Source: Paraglaciecola sp. (GTDB taxonomy: Bacteria; Pseudomonadota; Gammaproteobacteria; Enterobacterales; Alteromonadaceae). Taken from it: 63,192 bases of DNA. The notes beneath the pieces are model-generated. The model made no database searches and was not told the DNA's origin. It saw only the letters and a program-made list of their open reading frames with translations. This document shows, piece by piece, positions 17,643 to 26,538 of the stretch. A program made the translations under genes and the position numbers. Location: positions 1 to 63,192 of the forward strand of contig NZ_JANQVQ010000045.1 in the NCBI RefSeq assembly GCF_030730205.1, written 5' to 3'. Within the stretch, counting starts at the first letter, position 1; each line of letters starts with the position of its first letter.

Positions 17643-18332
17643 TTATACTGTCACTTCAAACAACTGACCAATGCCCATCGACACCAGCATTGCCAGCGCT
17701 CCCCATATTAGCACCCGCAATGCAGCCTTAGTTTTTGAGGCACCACCCACATGGGCAGACACACCGCCTAATAAAACCAATGAACCCAGCGAAATAACAA
17801 TAATCGTTGGGATCAGGTTTTCCACCGAAAATAACAGCACAGTAATAAGTGGCAGGGCGGCACCCGCAGAAAATGATAACGCAGAAAATAATGCTGCCTG
17901 TAAAGGATTACCCTGCGCTAACTCGGTTATACCTAGCTCATCACGTGCATGGCTGCCAAGTGGGTCAACTTCCATTAATTTCTTGGCCACAGTAAGGGCT
18001 AACTCACTGTCTAGCCCGCGTTTCCGGTAAATCGTAGCAAGTTCGTGTACTTCGGCCGTCCAGTTTTCGTCTAGATGTTGTTGCTCGAGTGCAAGCTCGG
18101 CTCGTTCAATGTCGGTCTGTGAACTCACAGATACATATTCACCGGCTGCCATTGACATTGCCCCTGCCACCAACGCGGCTAACCCCACTAAAAACAAATG
18201 GTCTGCAGCAACACCTGAGGCCGCAATACCAACCACTAAACTGGCGGTTGATACAATGCCATCGTTTGCGCCCAGCACAACGGCTCTAATCCATCCAATA
18301 CGTTCAGCTTTGTGTTCGTGATTGTATTCCAT
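17643..18332 (-). CDS. VIT-family Fe2+/Mn2+ transporter
   Basis: This is a 229-residue membrane protein of the VIT1/CCC1 family. The N-terminal signature RIGWIRAVVLGANDGIVSTA and the following SLVVGIAASG segment are characteristic, as is SMAAGEYVSVSSQTDIE. A central soluble Glu-rich stretch (about residues 78-125) matches the metal-binding region of the family, and paired helices follow at the C-terminus. Members move ferrous iron or manganese out of the cytosol in exchange for protons. Its ATG lies one base after the stop of the cytochrome b561 gene, so the two are an operon. Confidence 0.92.
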   Translation of the reverse strand: MEYNHEHKAERIGWIRAVVLGANDGIVSTASLVVGIAASGVAADHLFLVGLAALVAGAMSMAAGEYVSVSSQTDIERAELALEQQHLDENWTAEVHELATIYRKRGLDSELALTVAKKLMEVDPLGSHARDELGITELAQGNPLQAALFSALSFSAGAALPLITVLLFSVENLIPTIIVISLGSLVLLGGVSAHVGGASKTKAALRVLIWGALAMLVSMGIGQLFEVTV

Positions 18333-18333
18333 G

Positions 18334-18867
18334 TTAGCCCTTAAACTTCAGCATTCGTTTCAGTGTGCCGTCTTTCTTAATAAAATGATGAAACAATCCA
18401 GCAACAGCATGAATACCAATCAATACGTAACCCAGCTTACCCATGGTTTCGTGAATTTCTTCAATTTGATGGGCCAATTCTTTGTTTTCCTCAACTAGTT
18501 GCGGCAAAGACCATGAAAAAATGTGAATAATATGCCCTTCGGCACTCACTAATGTCCAACCCAGCAGTGGCATTGCGATCATCAGTCCATACAACGCAAT
18601 AAACATTAACTTAGAGGCCCACTGTTGAAATGCACCATAGGTTTCACGCTCAGGAGTGGGTGTCACTAAACGAACTAATATGCGAAACCACACCAAGGTA
18701 AAAATCGACAAACCCAATAGGTAGTGCGTGGTTTTAATTAAATCACGAGCTTCGGTTCCCCTTTCAAACAGACCGCGCAATTCAATACTGGCATACACAC
18801 CAGCCAATAAAATTAACATCAGCCAGTGCAACCACACGGATAGAGGTGAATATTGCTTTTGCATCAT
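18334..18867 (-). CDS. Cytochrome b561 family protein
   Basis: This is a 177-residue, four-helix di-haem b membrane protein. Candidate haem ligands are the His residues in SVWLHWLMLI (TM1), KTTHYLLGL (TM2) and GIHAVAGLFHHF (TM4). The open frame extends to 18957, but I chose the ATG at 18867 (MMQKQYSP) because AAGGA lies five bases upstream and the extension is unlike the family. Such proteins carry electrons across or within the inner membrane, from quinol to periplasmic acceptors or superoxide. Tight coupling to the VIT gene hints at a redox role in iron handling; that is inference. Confidence 0.88.
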   Translation of the reverse strand: MMQKQYSPLSVWLHWLMLILLAGVYASIELRGLFERGTEARDLIKTTHYLLGLSIFTLVWFRILVRLVTPTPERETYGAFQQWASKLMFIALYGLMIAMPLLGWTLVSAEGHIIHIFSWSLPQLVEENKELAHQIEEIHETMGKLGYVLIGIHAVAGLFHHFIKKDGTLKRMLKFKG

Positions 18868-19060
18868 CGATTTCCTTGTAGACCAAGTGCTTGATACTAG
18901 AACATGGACCAAGCATGTTTGTGTTAACGAATTCGTAAACTGAGTGCATGTTACCAATGAATTATGATTGTACGCTTAAGGTTTTTAATAAACAGGCACG
19001 ATTCTGTTTATATTTGAGTGTGATAAGCCGATAGCGACGGGATGTTTAATAATTTAGCTA

Positions 19061-19110
19061 TTGTTCACAATAGGTAATAACGATGAACAAAAATTAATAT
19101 TGTCCATCGT
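19061..19110. repeat. Two adjacent inverted repeats
   Basis: CTATTG and CAATAG pair around TTCA (about 19061-19076). ACGATGAACAA (19080-19090) pairs with TTGTCCATCGT (19100-19110) with one mismatch. Both lie between the b561 and crotonase genes. Neither is followed by a T-run, so they are operator or mRNA-end candidates and not clear terminators. Confidence 0.35.
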
Positions 19111-19140
19111 CATATTGAGCCTTTGTGACGCTGAGTTGGC

Positions 19141-19803
19141 TTAAAAACCTCTTGTTTGACTCATCAAGGTAATTTCATCTGCGCGCATGTATAGTTTGTT
19201 TTCTTTATATTGCGCTGCTGGCAATGCACCGAGTTCAACCGCTTTTTGGATGGCGCGCTCAATGACTTTTTCAGCTTCAACCGTTTCATCTAACATGCCT
19301 ATTTTTGCAGCCGTTTCAGGGTCGTAACCCCGTGACTGAATAATAGCTTGAGAATGATGCCGTGGGTCGATATGCGTTTTGGCTAAAATTTTAAGAATGG
19401 GCGCAAAGCGCATACCAATTTCAGTTTCAGGTAACTTAAGCGAAAAGTTACCTTGGGCCCCTATCCGATAATCAGCAGCTAATAACATAAACACGCCCAT
19501 GCCAATGGCATGCCCTTCACAGGCAATGACCAGCGGTTGCGGGTGGCGATACATTTTTTCGGCTAAGGAAAAACCGGCCAGAAACATTTCGTTAGCCACA
19601 TCCATACCTTGTGCCACTACTTTTAAATCAAAACCCGCTGAAAAGATACCGGGATTACCACAGATCACCACGGCTTTGGCTTCGGATTCAGCCCGCTCAA
19701 GAGCCTCAATCAAAGATTCTGCTAACACTTTTGTAATTGGATTAACCTTGCCGTTATCCAATGAAATTTTGGCAACCCCATTGTCCAGTAATTCATATTT
19801 CAT
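19141..19803 (-). CDS. Crotonase / enoyl-CoA hydratase-isomerase family protein
   Basis: This is a 220-residue crotonase-fold protein, shorter than the usual 255-260. The first oxyanion-hole segment reads NPGIFSAGFDLK near residues 50-61, and the second reads CEGHAIGMGVFMLLAADYRIG near 94-114. LPETEIGM near 125-132 covers the region where the hydratase glutamate sits. The family hydrates, isomerises or hydrolyses acyl-CoA thioesters. No fatty-acid-degradation partners are adjacent, so the substrate is open. It appears monocistronic. Confidence 0.85.
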   Translation of the reverse strand: MKYELLDNGVAKISLDNGKVNPITKVLAESLIEALERAESEAKAVVICGNPGIFSAGFDLKVVAQGMDVANEMFLAGFSLAEKMYRHPQPLVIACEGHAIGMGVFMLLAADYRIGAQGNFSLKLPETEIGMRFAPILKILAKTHIDPRHHSQAIIQSRGYDPETAAKIGMLDETVEAEKVIERAIQKAVELGALPAAQYKENKLYMRADEITLMSQTRGF

Positions 19804-20011
19804 TTTGTGCTCTTCCGCTTAACTTCATGTGGTGTTAACTATACTCGAAACACCCATCAAATTTACATGCAAGTTGTTAATTATTTTAACGTTAATGACT
19901 TATTCTGGTGCGTGGCTGTTGAGCCGATGTATCAACGAAAAGCAAGGTAGCTAAACATTTCAGTGAGGTAAAAAAAGTTCAAAAAGAGAAGAGCCAAGCG
20001 ATATCAGCCAA

Positions 20012-20632
20012 TCAATCCACAAGGCTAAGCTCTACCTTACCTGAGGTGATATTGATTAATTCACGTTTAAATACACTCAGCTCAGCACTCGCGATGGCTA
20101 AGCACACGCTAACGCGCTGATCATAGCTAGCCTGAATGTCGGCAGCGTCAAACCGCCCTATTAGGCGCCCCACCGCACCGTCATGCTCATAGTCATAAAC
20201 GAGTTTTAAGTCAGTTCGATTGACTTTTGTTGTTGTCGGCAAGATTTTCAATACTTCAGTAACCGCATCAGAATACGCGCGCTGTAAGCCGCCTGTACCC
20301 AATTTGGTGCCACCAAAATAGCGCACCACTGCCACCACAATATCACCTAAGCCACTGTGCTGAAGTACTTTAAGCATGGGCATTCCTGCTGTGCCGCTGG
20401 GTTCGCCGTCGTCGCTCATGGAACGCACGGTTGTACTTGGGTGCCCGGCAATGTAAGCCCAGCACACATGACTGGCTTGCGGGTGCTGATCTCGTAAAGA
20501 GCGAATAAAGATTTCTGCTTCGTCCCGATTAGCCGCCTTAGCTGCAAAAGTCATAAACTTGCTGCGTTTAACGTCTAATTCTATGTCAACCTGAGAAGCT
20601 GGCACGCTATAGCTAAGATGCGTCATAGGCAT
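20012..20632 (-). CDS. yigZ: YigZ/IMPACT family protein
   Basis: This is a 206-residue protein of the YigZ family. The N-terminal IMPACT domain (about residues 20-130) contains KRSKFMTFAAKAANRDEAE, SMSDDGEPSGTAGMP and the RYFGGTKLGTGGL motif. A C-terminal DUF1949-like ferredoxin fold follows. Family members are thought to bind RNA or ribosomes, but their bacterial role is unsettled. The start ATG at 20632 lies just past the gph stop (20636-20638), so gph and yigZ are tightly coupled. An ATG at 20626 is an alternative. Confidence 0.93.
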   Translation of the reverse strand: MPMTHLSYSVPASQVDIELDVKRSKFMTFAAKAANRDEAEIFIRSLRDQHPQASHVCWAYIAGHPSTTVRSMSDDGEPSGTAGMPMLKVLQHSGLGDIVVAVVRYFGGTKLGTGGLQRAYSDAVTEVLKILPTTTKVNRTDLKLVYDYEHDGAVGRLIGRFDAADIQASYDQRVSVCLAIASAELSVFKRELINITSGKVELSLVD

Positions 20633-20635
20633 TTA

Positions 20636-21331
20636 CTATCCATGCTCACCGACAAGCCCTAATATTTCCAATAATTCATCCAGTTGCTGCGCCACAAAGT
20701 CAGGGCGAGATAAGGCTATCGACTCACCATGGTTGTAGCCATAACTCAAGCCAAAGGAGCGACAACCTGCATTTTTGGCCGTTTCTATATCGTGTTTTGA
20801 ATCACCCACCATTAGTACTTGCTTACTCTTGAGCTGGTATTTGTTTAACAACCAGGCTAATGCCATCGGATCAGGCTTTTTACGGGCAAAGGTATCGCCA
20901 CCGATAATGTCCACAAAGCAGTATGCTATATTTTGCTGGGTCAAAATAGCGGGTAAAAATTGACTGGGTTTATTGGTCAATAGTGCCATGTTTATGCCTG
21001 CCTGATGTAAGGCAGCTAATGTCGTGCTTACCGTAGGATATAACTTGCTACTTTTGTGCTCTGTTTGGGCATAAAACTCATCAAATAACTGCCTTGCTCG
21101 TAAACACAATTCAGGCGCGAGTTCAGGCTTAACAATAATATTTTGGCTCAAAGCGCGGGCAAGTAAGGTATCGGCACCATTACCTACAAAATCACGCACT
21201 TGCGTTTCGCTTACACTCGGCTGACCAAGGACCTGCAAGGTTTGGTTGGTGGCAATAGCAAGATCAGGCACGCTATCAATTAAGGTTCCATCTAAATCAA
21301 ACACCACCAGTTCAATGTCAGACAATTTCAC
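20636..21331 (-). CDS. gph: Phosphoglycolate phosphatase / HAD hydrolase
   Basis: This is a 231-residue HAD-superfamily phosphatase. Motif I is FDLDGTLIDS near residues 11-20 with the nucleophile and acid/base aspartates. Motif II is in LLTNKPSQF. The catalytic Lys is in GGDTFARKKPDP, and motif IV is MVGDSKHDIETAKNAG. The helical cap lies between I and II. Gph clears 2-phosphoglycolate, for instance from DNA repair. It abuts the flavoprotein gene upstream (its start is one base before that gene's stop) and yigZ downstream. A related sugar-phosphate specificity cannot be excluded. Confidence 0.88.
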   Translation of the reverse strand: MKLSDIELVVFDLDGTLIDSVPDLAIATNQTLQVLGQPSVSETQVRDFVGNGADTLLARALSQNIIVKPELAPELCLRARQLFDEFYAQTEHKSSKLYPTVSTTLAALHQAGINMALLTNKPSQFLPAILTQQNIAYCFVDIIGGDTFARKKPDPMALAWLLNKYQLKSKQVLMVGDSKHDIETAKNAGCRSFGLSYGYNHGESIALSRPDFVAQQLDELLEILGLVGEHG

Positions 21332-22531
21332 TTAAACCACTTGCCCCGCAACCCAGCCGCTGCTCCAAGCCCATTGAAAATTGTAGCCACCCAGCCAGCC
21401 GGTGACATCCATCACTTCACCGATAAAATACAGGCCTTTGACTTTTTTGGACTCCATGGTTTTGGAGGAGAGTTCGTCAGTGTCTACCCCGCCCAAAGTG
21501 ACTTCTGCGGTACGGTAACCTTCGGTGCCATTAGGTTTCAGTTGCCACTGATGAAACGCTTCGGCCACTTGCTGTAACTGTTTGCCTTGGTATTGCTTAA
21601 GCGGTTTATTATCAATGCCCAAATAGCCTAAAAAGGTTTGTACATAACGTTTTGCGTAGTGGGTGGCAAGGGCAGTACTGAGCAGAATATCCGGTTGTTG
21701 CTGTAGCTGTTTTTGCAGCTCAGCGTTTAAATCGCCATGGGGGAATAGATCAAATTCGACCGCTTGGCCGGGCTGCCAAAATGACGATATTTGTAATACT
21801 GCTGGGCCACTTAAGCCGCGATGAGTAAACAGAATATTTTCGTTAAAGCTGCTGTCGTTGCAGCTTGCTCTGGCATCGAGGGATATTCCGCTGAGTTCGG
21901 CTAGTACGCTTTTGTCTTGCTCGTGTAAGGTAAAGGGCACTAAACCGGCTCGAGTGGGCAATACCTTTAAACCAAATTGCTCAGCCACTTTATAGCCAAA
22001 GGGGCTCGCACCGAGCTTGGGCATCGATAAACCGCCAGTCGCAATCACTAAAGATTCGCATTGGTACTGCACGCCAGCAGATGCGCCTTGGCTGGTTTCA
22101 AGCACAAAACCTGAATCAATCTTTTCAATACTCAAGATCTCGCATTGGTTGGTGACGCTGGCTCCGGCATTTTCACACTCAGCCAGTAACATCGTTAAAA
22201 TATCTTTGGCGCTATCATCACAAAATAATTGGCCTAAGGTTTTTTCGTGATAAGCAATGCCATACTCAGCAACAAGGCCTATGAAATCCCATTGGGTATA
22301 ACGGCTCAAAGCAGATTTACAAAAGTGTTTGTTACTCGACAAAAAATTTTCGTGACTGGCATACATATTGGTGAAATTGCAGCGTCCGCCACCAGACATT
22401 AGAATTTTACCGCCTATACGCTTAGCATGATCAAGCACAGCAACCGAGCGGCCACGTTTACCCGCTTGTGCCGCACAAAATAGCCCAGCAGCACCTGCAC
22501 CAATCACAATAACATCGACTTGTTTTTTCAG
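21332..22531 (-). CDS. HI0933/BaiN-like flavoprotein with non-standard start
   Basis: This is a roughly 399-residue NAD(P)/FAD-dependent oxidoreductase of the HI0933 (YhiN/BaiN) family. The Rossmann motif is VDVIVIGAGAAGLFCA; GGKILMSGGGRCNFTN and the C-terminal GLYFIGEVMDVTGWLGGYNFQWA are family signatures. Starting at the first standard codon, a GTG at 22507, cuts off the first beta strand. In frame upstream there is only CTG at 22531 (giving MKKQVDVIVIGAG), ATT at 22534 and CTG at 22537 before a stop, with GAAAGAG a few bases further up. I therefore place the start at the CTG. It heads a flavoprotein-gph-yigZ run. Confidence 0.85.
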   Translation of the reverse strand: MKKQVDVIVIGAGAAGLFCAAQAGKRGRSVAVLDHAKRIGGKILMSGGGRCNFTNMYASHENFLSSNKHFCKSALSRYTQWDFIGLVAEYGIAYHEKTLGQLFCDDSAKDILTMLLAECENAGASVTNQCEILSIEKIDSGFVLETSQGASAGVQYQCESLVIATGGLSMPKLGASPFGYKVAEQFGLKVLPTRAGLVPFTLHEQDKSVLAELSGISLDARASCNDSSFNENILFTHRGLSGPAVLQISSFWQPGQAVEFDLFPHGDLNAELQKQLQQQPDILLSTALATHYAKRYVQTFLGYLGIDNKPLKQYQGKQLQQVAEAFHQWQLKPNGTEGYRTAEVTLGGVDTDELSSKTMESKKVKGLYFIGEVMDVTGWLGGYNFQWAWSSGWVAGQVV

Positions 22532-22537
22532 AATCAG

Positions 22538-22858
22538 TACTCTTTCTTCATAAGTTGGTAACTAGCATTACATATGCTTTGGTAAGGCATAATTCTACCA
22601 GCTTCTGAGCAACATTTGGCACTGAGTTTATACGCTTCTGACGATTGTTAAAAAAGCCATCAACTGAAAATTTGACCTGCGCTATCTAATACAAAAACGC
22701 CCTGACTGAATAACAGAGATTTACATGTGTTAAGCGGTTATGATAATTGATTAATATTAATGTCTGAGCACATCCTTAGATACTCAATGGTAAACTTAAC
22801 CACCATGCGACAAAGACATTAGTGCAAGCCATTTTTGTTTGCTACAAAGGACAGTTCA
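22538..22858. other. Divergent intergenic region
   Basis: About 320 bases between the flavoprotein gene and the periplasmic binding protein gene. It is AT-rich with a TTAATATTAA palindrome near 22750 and must hold promoters for both directions. No gene, RNA or long repeat seen. Confidence 0.4.
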
Positions 22859-23656
22859 ATGCGCAATTGCTTACCCATCTACTACGCAATTTTTTCTCTT
22901 TTTTTTATGTTTTTAGGCAAACATGTTCTGGCGCAGGAAGTTAAACCAGCAAAGCTTGATTGGTGTTTTGACAATATTAATGGCGCCCATCAAATGCTTG
23001 GCTCTCCTCCTAAGCCCAGCGGCAAAAGTCTTGAATTAATGCAGTACCTCGCCACAGAAGTTGGCTTCGAGATCAGACATTTAGCGCCTATTCCCTCGGC
23101 CCGTTGTTTGATACTCATTCAAAAAGGAGAGGTGGATATTATGACTAATCTGGTCTATCACCCAGCTTTGGCAAAATCATTGTATTTGTATCAATACCTT
23201 AAAAATCAAAACGCTATCAAGTTTGTGGTACTAGCAGATTCTAATTACACCATCGACTCTGTTGATGCTCTAATGGCGCTCGATTTTGCTTTGGTTCGTG
23301 GCTATGCTTACGGTGACAAATTAGAAGACATATTTAAAAAGACTAACGGTTCTTCCACATTTTTTGTCAACTCTGCAGAGGTTGCCCTAAACTTATTAAA
23401 GACTAGACGCGTTGATGGGGTGTTACTTCCGTTGTCCAACACCTCGAATATTGAACAGCAAAATCAAGAGCAGCATCTTTTTAGGCACCTTGATCTACCT
23501 GACGAATTGAATCCAGTTGGAGCAGTGTATGTCGGCTTGTCGAAAAAAAGTCAGTACACACACTTAGGTCCCGCTATTGAGACGGCTTTGAATAAAGCGG
23601 TCAAAAATGGCTTTATCGAAACACTAGTAACAAAAAACCGCGCCAGTGGGCCGTAA
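22859..23656 (+). CDS. Periplasmic solute-binding-like protein (family 3)
   Basis: This is a 265-residue secreted protein. The signal peptide MRNCLPIYYAIFSLFFMF... ends at VLAQ. The rest resembles type-II periplasmic binding proteins of the amino-acid (SBP_bac_3) class, with a first lobe starting KLDWCFDN, and VEVALNLL-type and RVDGVLLPL segments of the second lobe. AAAGGA lies seven bases before the chosen ATG at 22859; an upstream TTG-type extension to 22835 has no signal-peptide logic. No ABC permease or ATPase is nearby, so it may act in signalling and not in transport. The next gene encodes a GGDEF-EAL membrane protein. Confidence 0.75.
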   Translation: MRNCLPIYYAIFSLFFMFLGKHVLAQEVKPAKLDWCFDNINGAHQMLGSPPKPSGKSLELMQYLATEVGFEIRHLAPIPSARCLILIQKGEVDIMTNLVYHPALAKSLYLYQYLKNQNAIKFVVLADSNYTIDSVDALMALDFALVRGYAYGDKLEDIFKKTNGSSTFFVNSAEVALNLLKTRRVDGVLLPLSNTSNIEQQNQEQHLFRHLDLPDELNPVGAVYVGLSKKSQYTHLGPAIETALNKAVKNGFIETLVTKNRASGP

Positions 23657-23906
23657 TAATATCAACAACACCCTGTTCGAAGGTATCCTTGCAGGCTCAA
23701 TGCTTTTTAGTGCCCAGCGATTCTAAGGGGCGCTTAAGACTGTTGGGCGAGCCGACAATAAATCCGTTTAAATCGGTATATTTTTTAACATAATAAAGTG
23801 ACATCTTTTTAGCACTTAACTACATTTAATTTTCTGGTATTTTTATGGGCCATTAGGCTAATGATTCGTTTACGTAGTCTCGGAGTGTCGTATCAAATTA
23901 AGTTCA

Positions 23907-26258
23907 TTGATCAGTAAACCTCTTAACATGCTGCAGTCATGTTGCAATGACCCCACTGCTGATTTAAAAACTCAACATTACTACCGTTACCGTCAGTTTA
24001 TCGCGGTGTTAAATGTCATCCCATTAGCTAGTTTTGCCACTTACTTTATTGCTGGCTTAGGGCTAGTAACAACTTGGCAGCAAATCAACCTTTGGGCTCT
24101 TGGGGTTTGGGCGCTGTTTTTAATCATCATTGCAAGCATTAACTTAGTGTTATGGCGACGATTTGTTTGGCACAAGATCAAACCCCATAATATTAACGTG
24201 CTCAGCTGGATATTGACCTTCAATCTAGGTGTCGCAGCCTTGCTGTATGCCTCCTTATGCCTAGCCATGTTTGGTTTATTTGAAGATCACCATCGCATTC
24301 TTTTGGTTGGTACTGCTGCTGCATTTTCTGCTACAGGATGCTGGATGTTTGCTAGCATGCCCATCGCGGGTGTTTTATGGGGCGCTTTACTGCCAGGCAT
24401 CTTAGGTATCGGTTTACTGTTATCTTACTCTGACAGGCATGGCGATTTGGGGCTCATATCAATGCTGTATTCGTTATTTCTTATTGTTACGGTATTGGTC
24501 ACCTCCCGCAAATTTGTTACCTCATTAATAGCGGAAACCAAAATCGAACAGCAGGGTGAACTCATCAGCTTGTTACTCCACGATTTTGAAGAAAATGCCA
24601 ATGACTGGTTGTGGGAAATAGACAGTAAAGGTTTTTTACGCCATGTTTCTGTTCAATTAATTAATGCATCTGGCAAAACTGAAAAAGAGCTAAAAAAACA
24701 GCCCGTAGCAGACATTATCAAAACGTTTTTGGCAGTAAATAACGAGTATAGCCAAACTGAATTTGAGAAAATTACAGACGCTCTGGCAAAGCCGTTGGCC
24801 TTTAACGATCTCCGGTTAAAAGTTAACGTTAATGAACAGCAAAGGTGGTGGTCTTTAAAAGCGAAGCCGTTGTTTGATGAGCGTAATCGATTTGTGGGGT
24901 GGCGCGGCGTAACGTCAGATATTACCGCCGCCTATAGTCGCGAATTGGAGATGACAAGGCTGGCCAATATTGATTCGTTAACGGGTTTAGCTAATCGCTA
25001 TCATTTTTTAAATGTCCTAAGGGACTTGGTGCCCAACAAGGCCGACGTTACGCCATGTTATTTAATGATGCTAGACCTAGACAATTTTAAAATAGTAAAC
25101 GACTCCTTGGGGCATTATGCTGGCGACCAATTATTAGTCCACTTGGCTGAGACATTAGGTAAAATTATTCCGCCATCCGCCCTACTCGCTCGTTTAGGTG
25201 GCGACGAATTTGCCATTATTATGCGAGAAGGATTAACTCAGGAAAGCGCCACCATTTTTGCACACCATTTACAGTTTGCTATTGCCAAGCCCTTTACCTT
25301 GCAAGAATACAAAATAGAAATGAAGGCAAGTATTGGTATTAGTTTTGCGCCGGATGACCAATGTACTGCGGCTGATTTATTAAATGCTAGTGATATCGCG
25401 CTATATGACGCTAAAGAAGCGGGCCGGAACAAGCTCAGCTTCTTTAGCCCACAACTGCAAAAACGTGCTTTATTCAAACAAAAGCTGCTTATCGATTTAA
25501 AATCCGCCATTGTTAATCAGCAATTTTTTCTTCTTTATCAACCACAAATCGATTTGGCCACTGGCCAATTAGTTGGTTTTGAAGCCTTAGTAAGATGGCA
25601 ACACCCTACCGAAGGACTCATTTCGCCTGATGACTTTATTCCACTAGCAGAGACCAGCAAATTGATCATTGAGCTTGGGGCTTGGGTATTGCAACAAGCA
25701 TGCAGGGACGCTGTTTTATGGCCTGAGCATTTACGAGTGGCGGTCAATGTTTCAGGGGTGCAGTGCGAAGATATAAGGCTACATAAAGTCATTCATCAAG
25801 CGTTGGTTGATTCTGGATTGGCTCAGCATCGCCTGGAACTGGAATTGACTGAATCCGCTTTGATGAATCAAAGCAGCGAATTATTAGGTGTGTTAAGTGA
25901 GTTTCGCCAAGCTGGCGGTACCGTGGCTATCGATGATTTTGGCACTGGGTTTTCATCTTTTTCTTATTTGCATTCTTTTCCCTTAGACAAACTCAAAATA
26001 GACCGGTCTTTTGTCAAACTTTTAGGTTTTGAACAGAGCAATAACAAAGCCGAAGCGATCGTGCAGTCAATCATATTATTAGCAAAATCTCTCGACCTCA
26101 GCCTAACTGCAGAGGGTGTGGAAACCCCGCAACAACAAGTATTTTTAACTAAACTCCATTGCGATTTAGCCCAAGGTTACCTATTTTCAAAACCTATTAG
26201 TGCCGAATGCGTCACCGAATACATCGCGGAATTTGCTCCTGCCCCTCCCCATATTTAA
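23907..26258 (+). CDS. Membrane GGDEF-EAL c-di-GMP signalling protein
   Basis: This protein has about 780 residues. Six or so membrane helices occupy residues 30-210, followed by a PAS-like domain at about 225-345. The GGDEF domain (about 350-510) has RLGGDEFAII intact but no RxxD inhibitory site. The EAL domain (about 525-775) keeps FEALVRW, ELTESALM, IDDFGTGFSS, LKIDRSFV and AEGVET, the metal and catalytic positions of active phosphodiesterases. Both activities are therefore possible. The start is uncertain: TTG at 23907 or ATG at 23928, neither with a strong ribosome site. The binding-protein gene upstream could supply a periplasmic cue; that is speculation. Confidence 0.9.
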   Translation: MISKPLNMLQSCCNDPTADLKTQHYYRYRQFIAVLNVIPLASFATYFIAGLGLVTTWQQINLWALGVWALFLIIIASINLVLWRRFVWHKIKPHNINVLSWILTFNLGVAALLYASLCLAMFGLFEDHHRILLVGTAAAFSATGCWMFASMPIAGVLWGALLPGILGIGLLLSYSDRHGDLGLISMLYSLFLIVTVLVTSRKFVTSLIAETKIEQQGELISLLLHDFEENANDWLWEIDSKGFLRHVSVQLINASGKTEKELKKQPVADIIKTFLAVNNEYSQTEFEKITDALAKPLAFNDLRLKVNVNEQQRWWSLKAKPLFDERNRFVGWRGVTSDITAAYSRELEMTRLANIDSLTGLANRYHFLNVLRDLVPNKADVTPCYLMMLDLDNFKIVNDSLGHYAGDQLLVHLAETLGKIIPPSALLARLGGDEFAIIMREGLTQESATIFAHHLQFAIAKPFTLQEYKIEMKASIGISFAPDDQCTAADLLNASDIALYDAKEAGRNKLSFFSPQLQKRALFKQKLLIDLKSAIVNQQFFLLYQPQIDLATGQLVGFEALVRWQHPTEGLISPDDFIPLAETSKLIIELGAWVLQQACRDAVLWPEHLRVAVNVSGVQCEDIRLHKVIHQALVDSGLAQHRLELELTESALMNQSSELLGVLSEFRQAGGTVAIDDFGTGFSSFSYLHSFPLDKLKIDRSFVKLLGFEQSNNKAEAIVQSIILLAKSLDLSLTAEGVETPQQQVFLTKLHCDLAQGYLFSKPISAECVTEYIAEFAPAPPHI

Positions 26259-26508
26259 CAGACACAGTGCAGTAATTATATTGTTGAAGCTCGCCTATTT
26301 GGGAGCCCTTAATCCGACTAAGCTGCTAGACATTGCGTAGCACTTAAGTGATTGACCTTGCCTAATCATCCTTTTGCTCCTTTTACAAAAGCCTCATCTC
26401 TTCCTAAGTAATTGATTAGTAACAATAATAGTGATTACCTAAAATATTTTAATACCAAAATTTTCGATTGTGCTTGACCGTTAGCAGGGTACTTGTGATA
26501 GATTAAAT

Positions 26509-26531
26509 GCAAATGAGAATAGTTAGCATTT
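26509..26531 (+). promoter_or_regulatory. Fur-box-like site before the haem operon
   Basis: AATGAGAAT (26512-26520) and AGTTAGCATT (26521-26530) form a partial palindrome close to the AATGAGAAT-type Fur boxes of gammaproteobacteria. It ends eight bases before the TonB-receptor ATG. Iron- and Fur-dependent repression of the whole locus is the natural reading. Confidence 0.7.
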
Positions 26532-26538
26532 AGATTAG

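Noticed and set aside
22549-22551. ATG at 22551 as the start of the flavoprotein gene.
   Set aside because: It is out of frame and meets a stop after five codons (MKKEY), so it can only be right if there is a sequence error.
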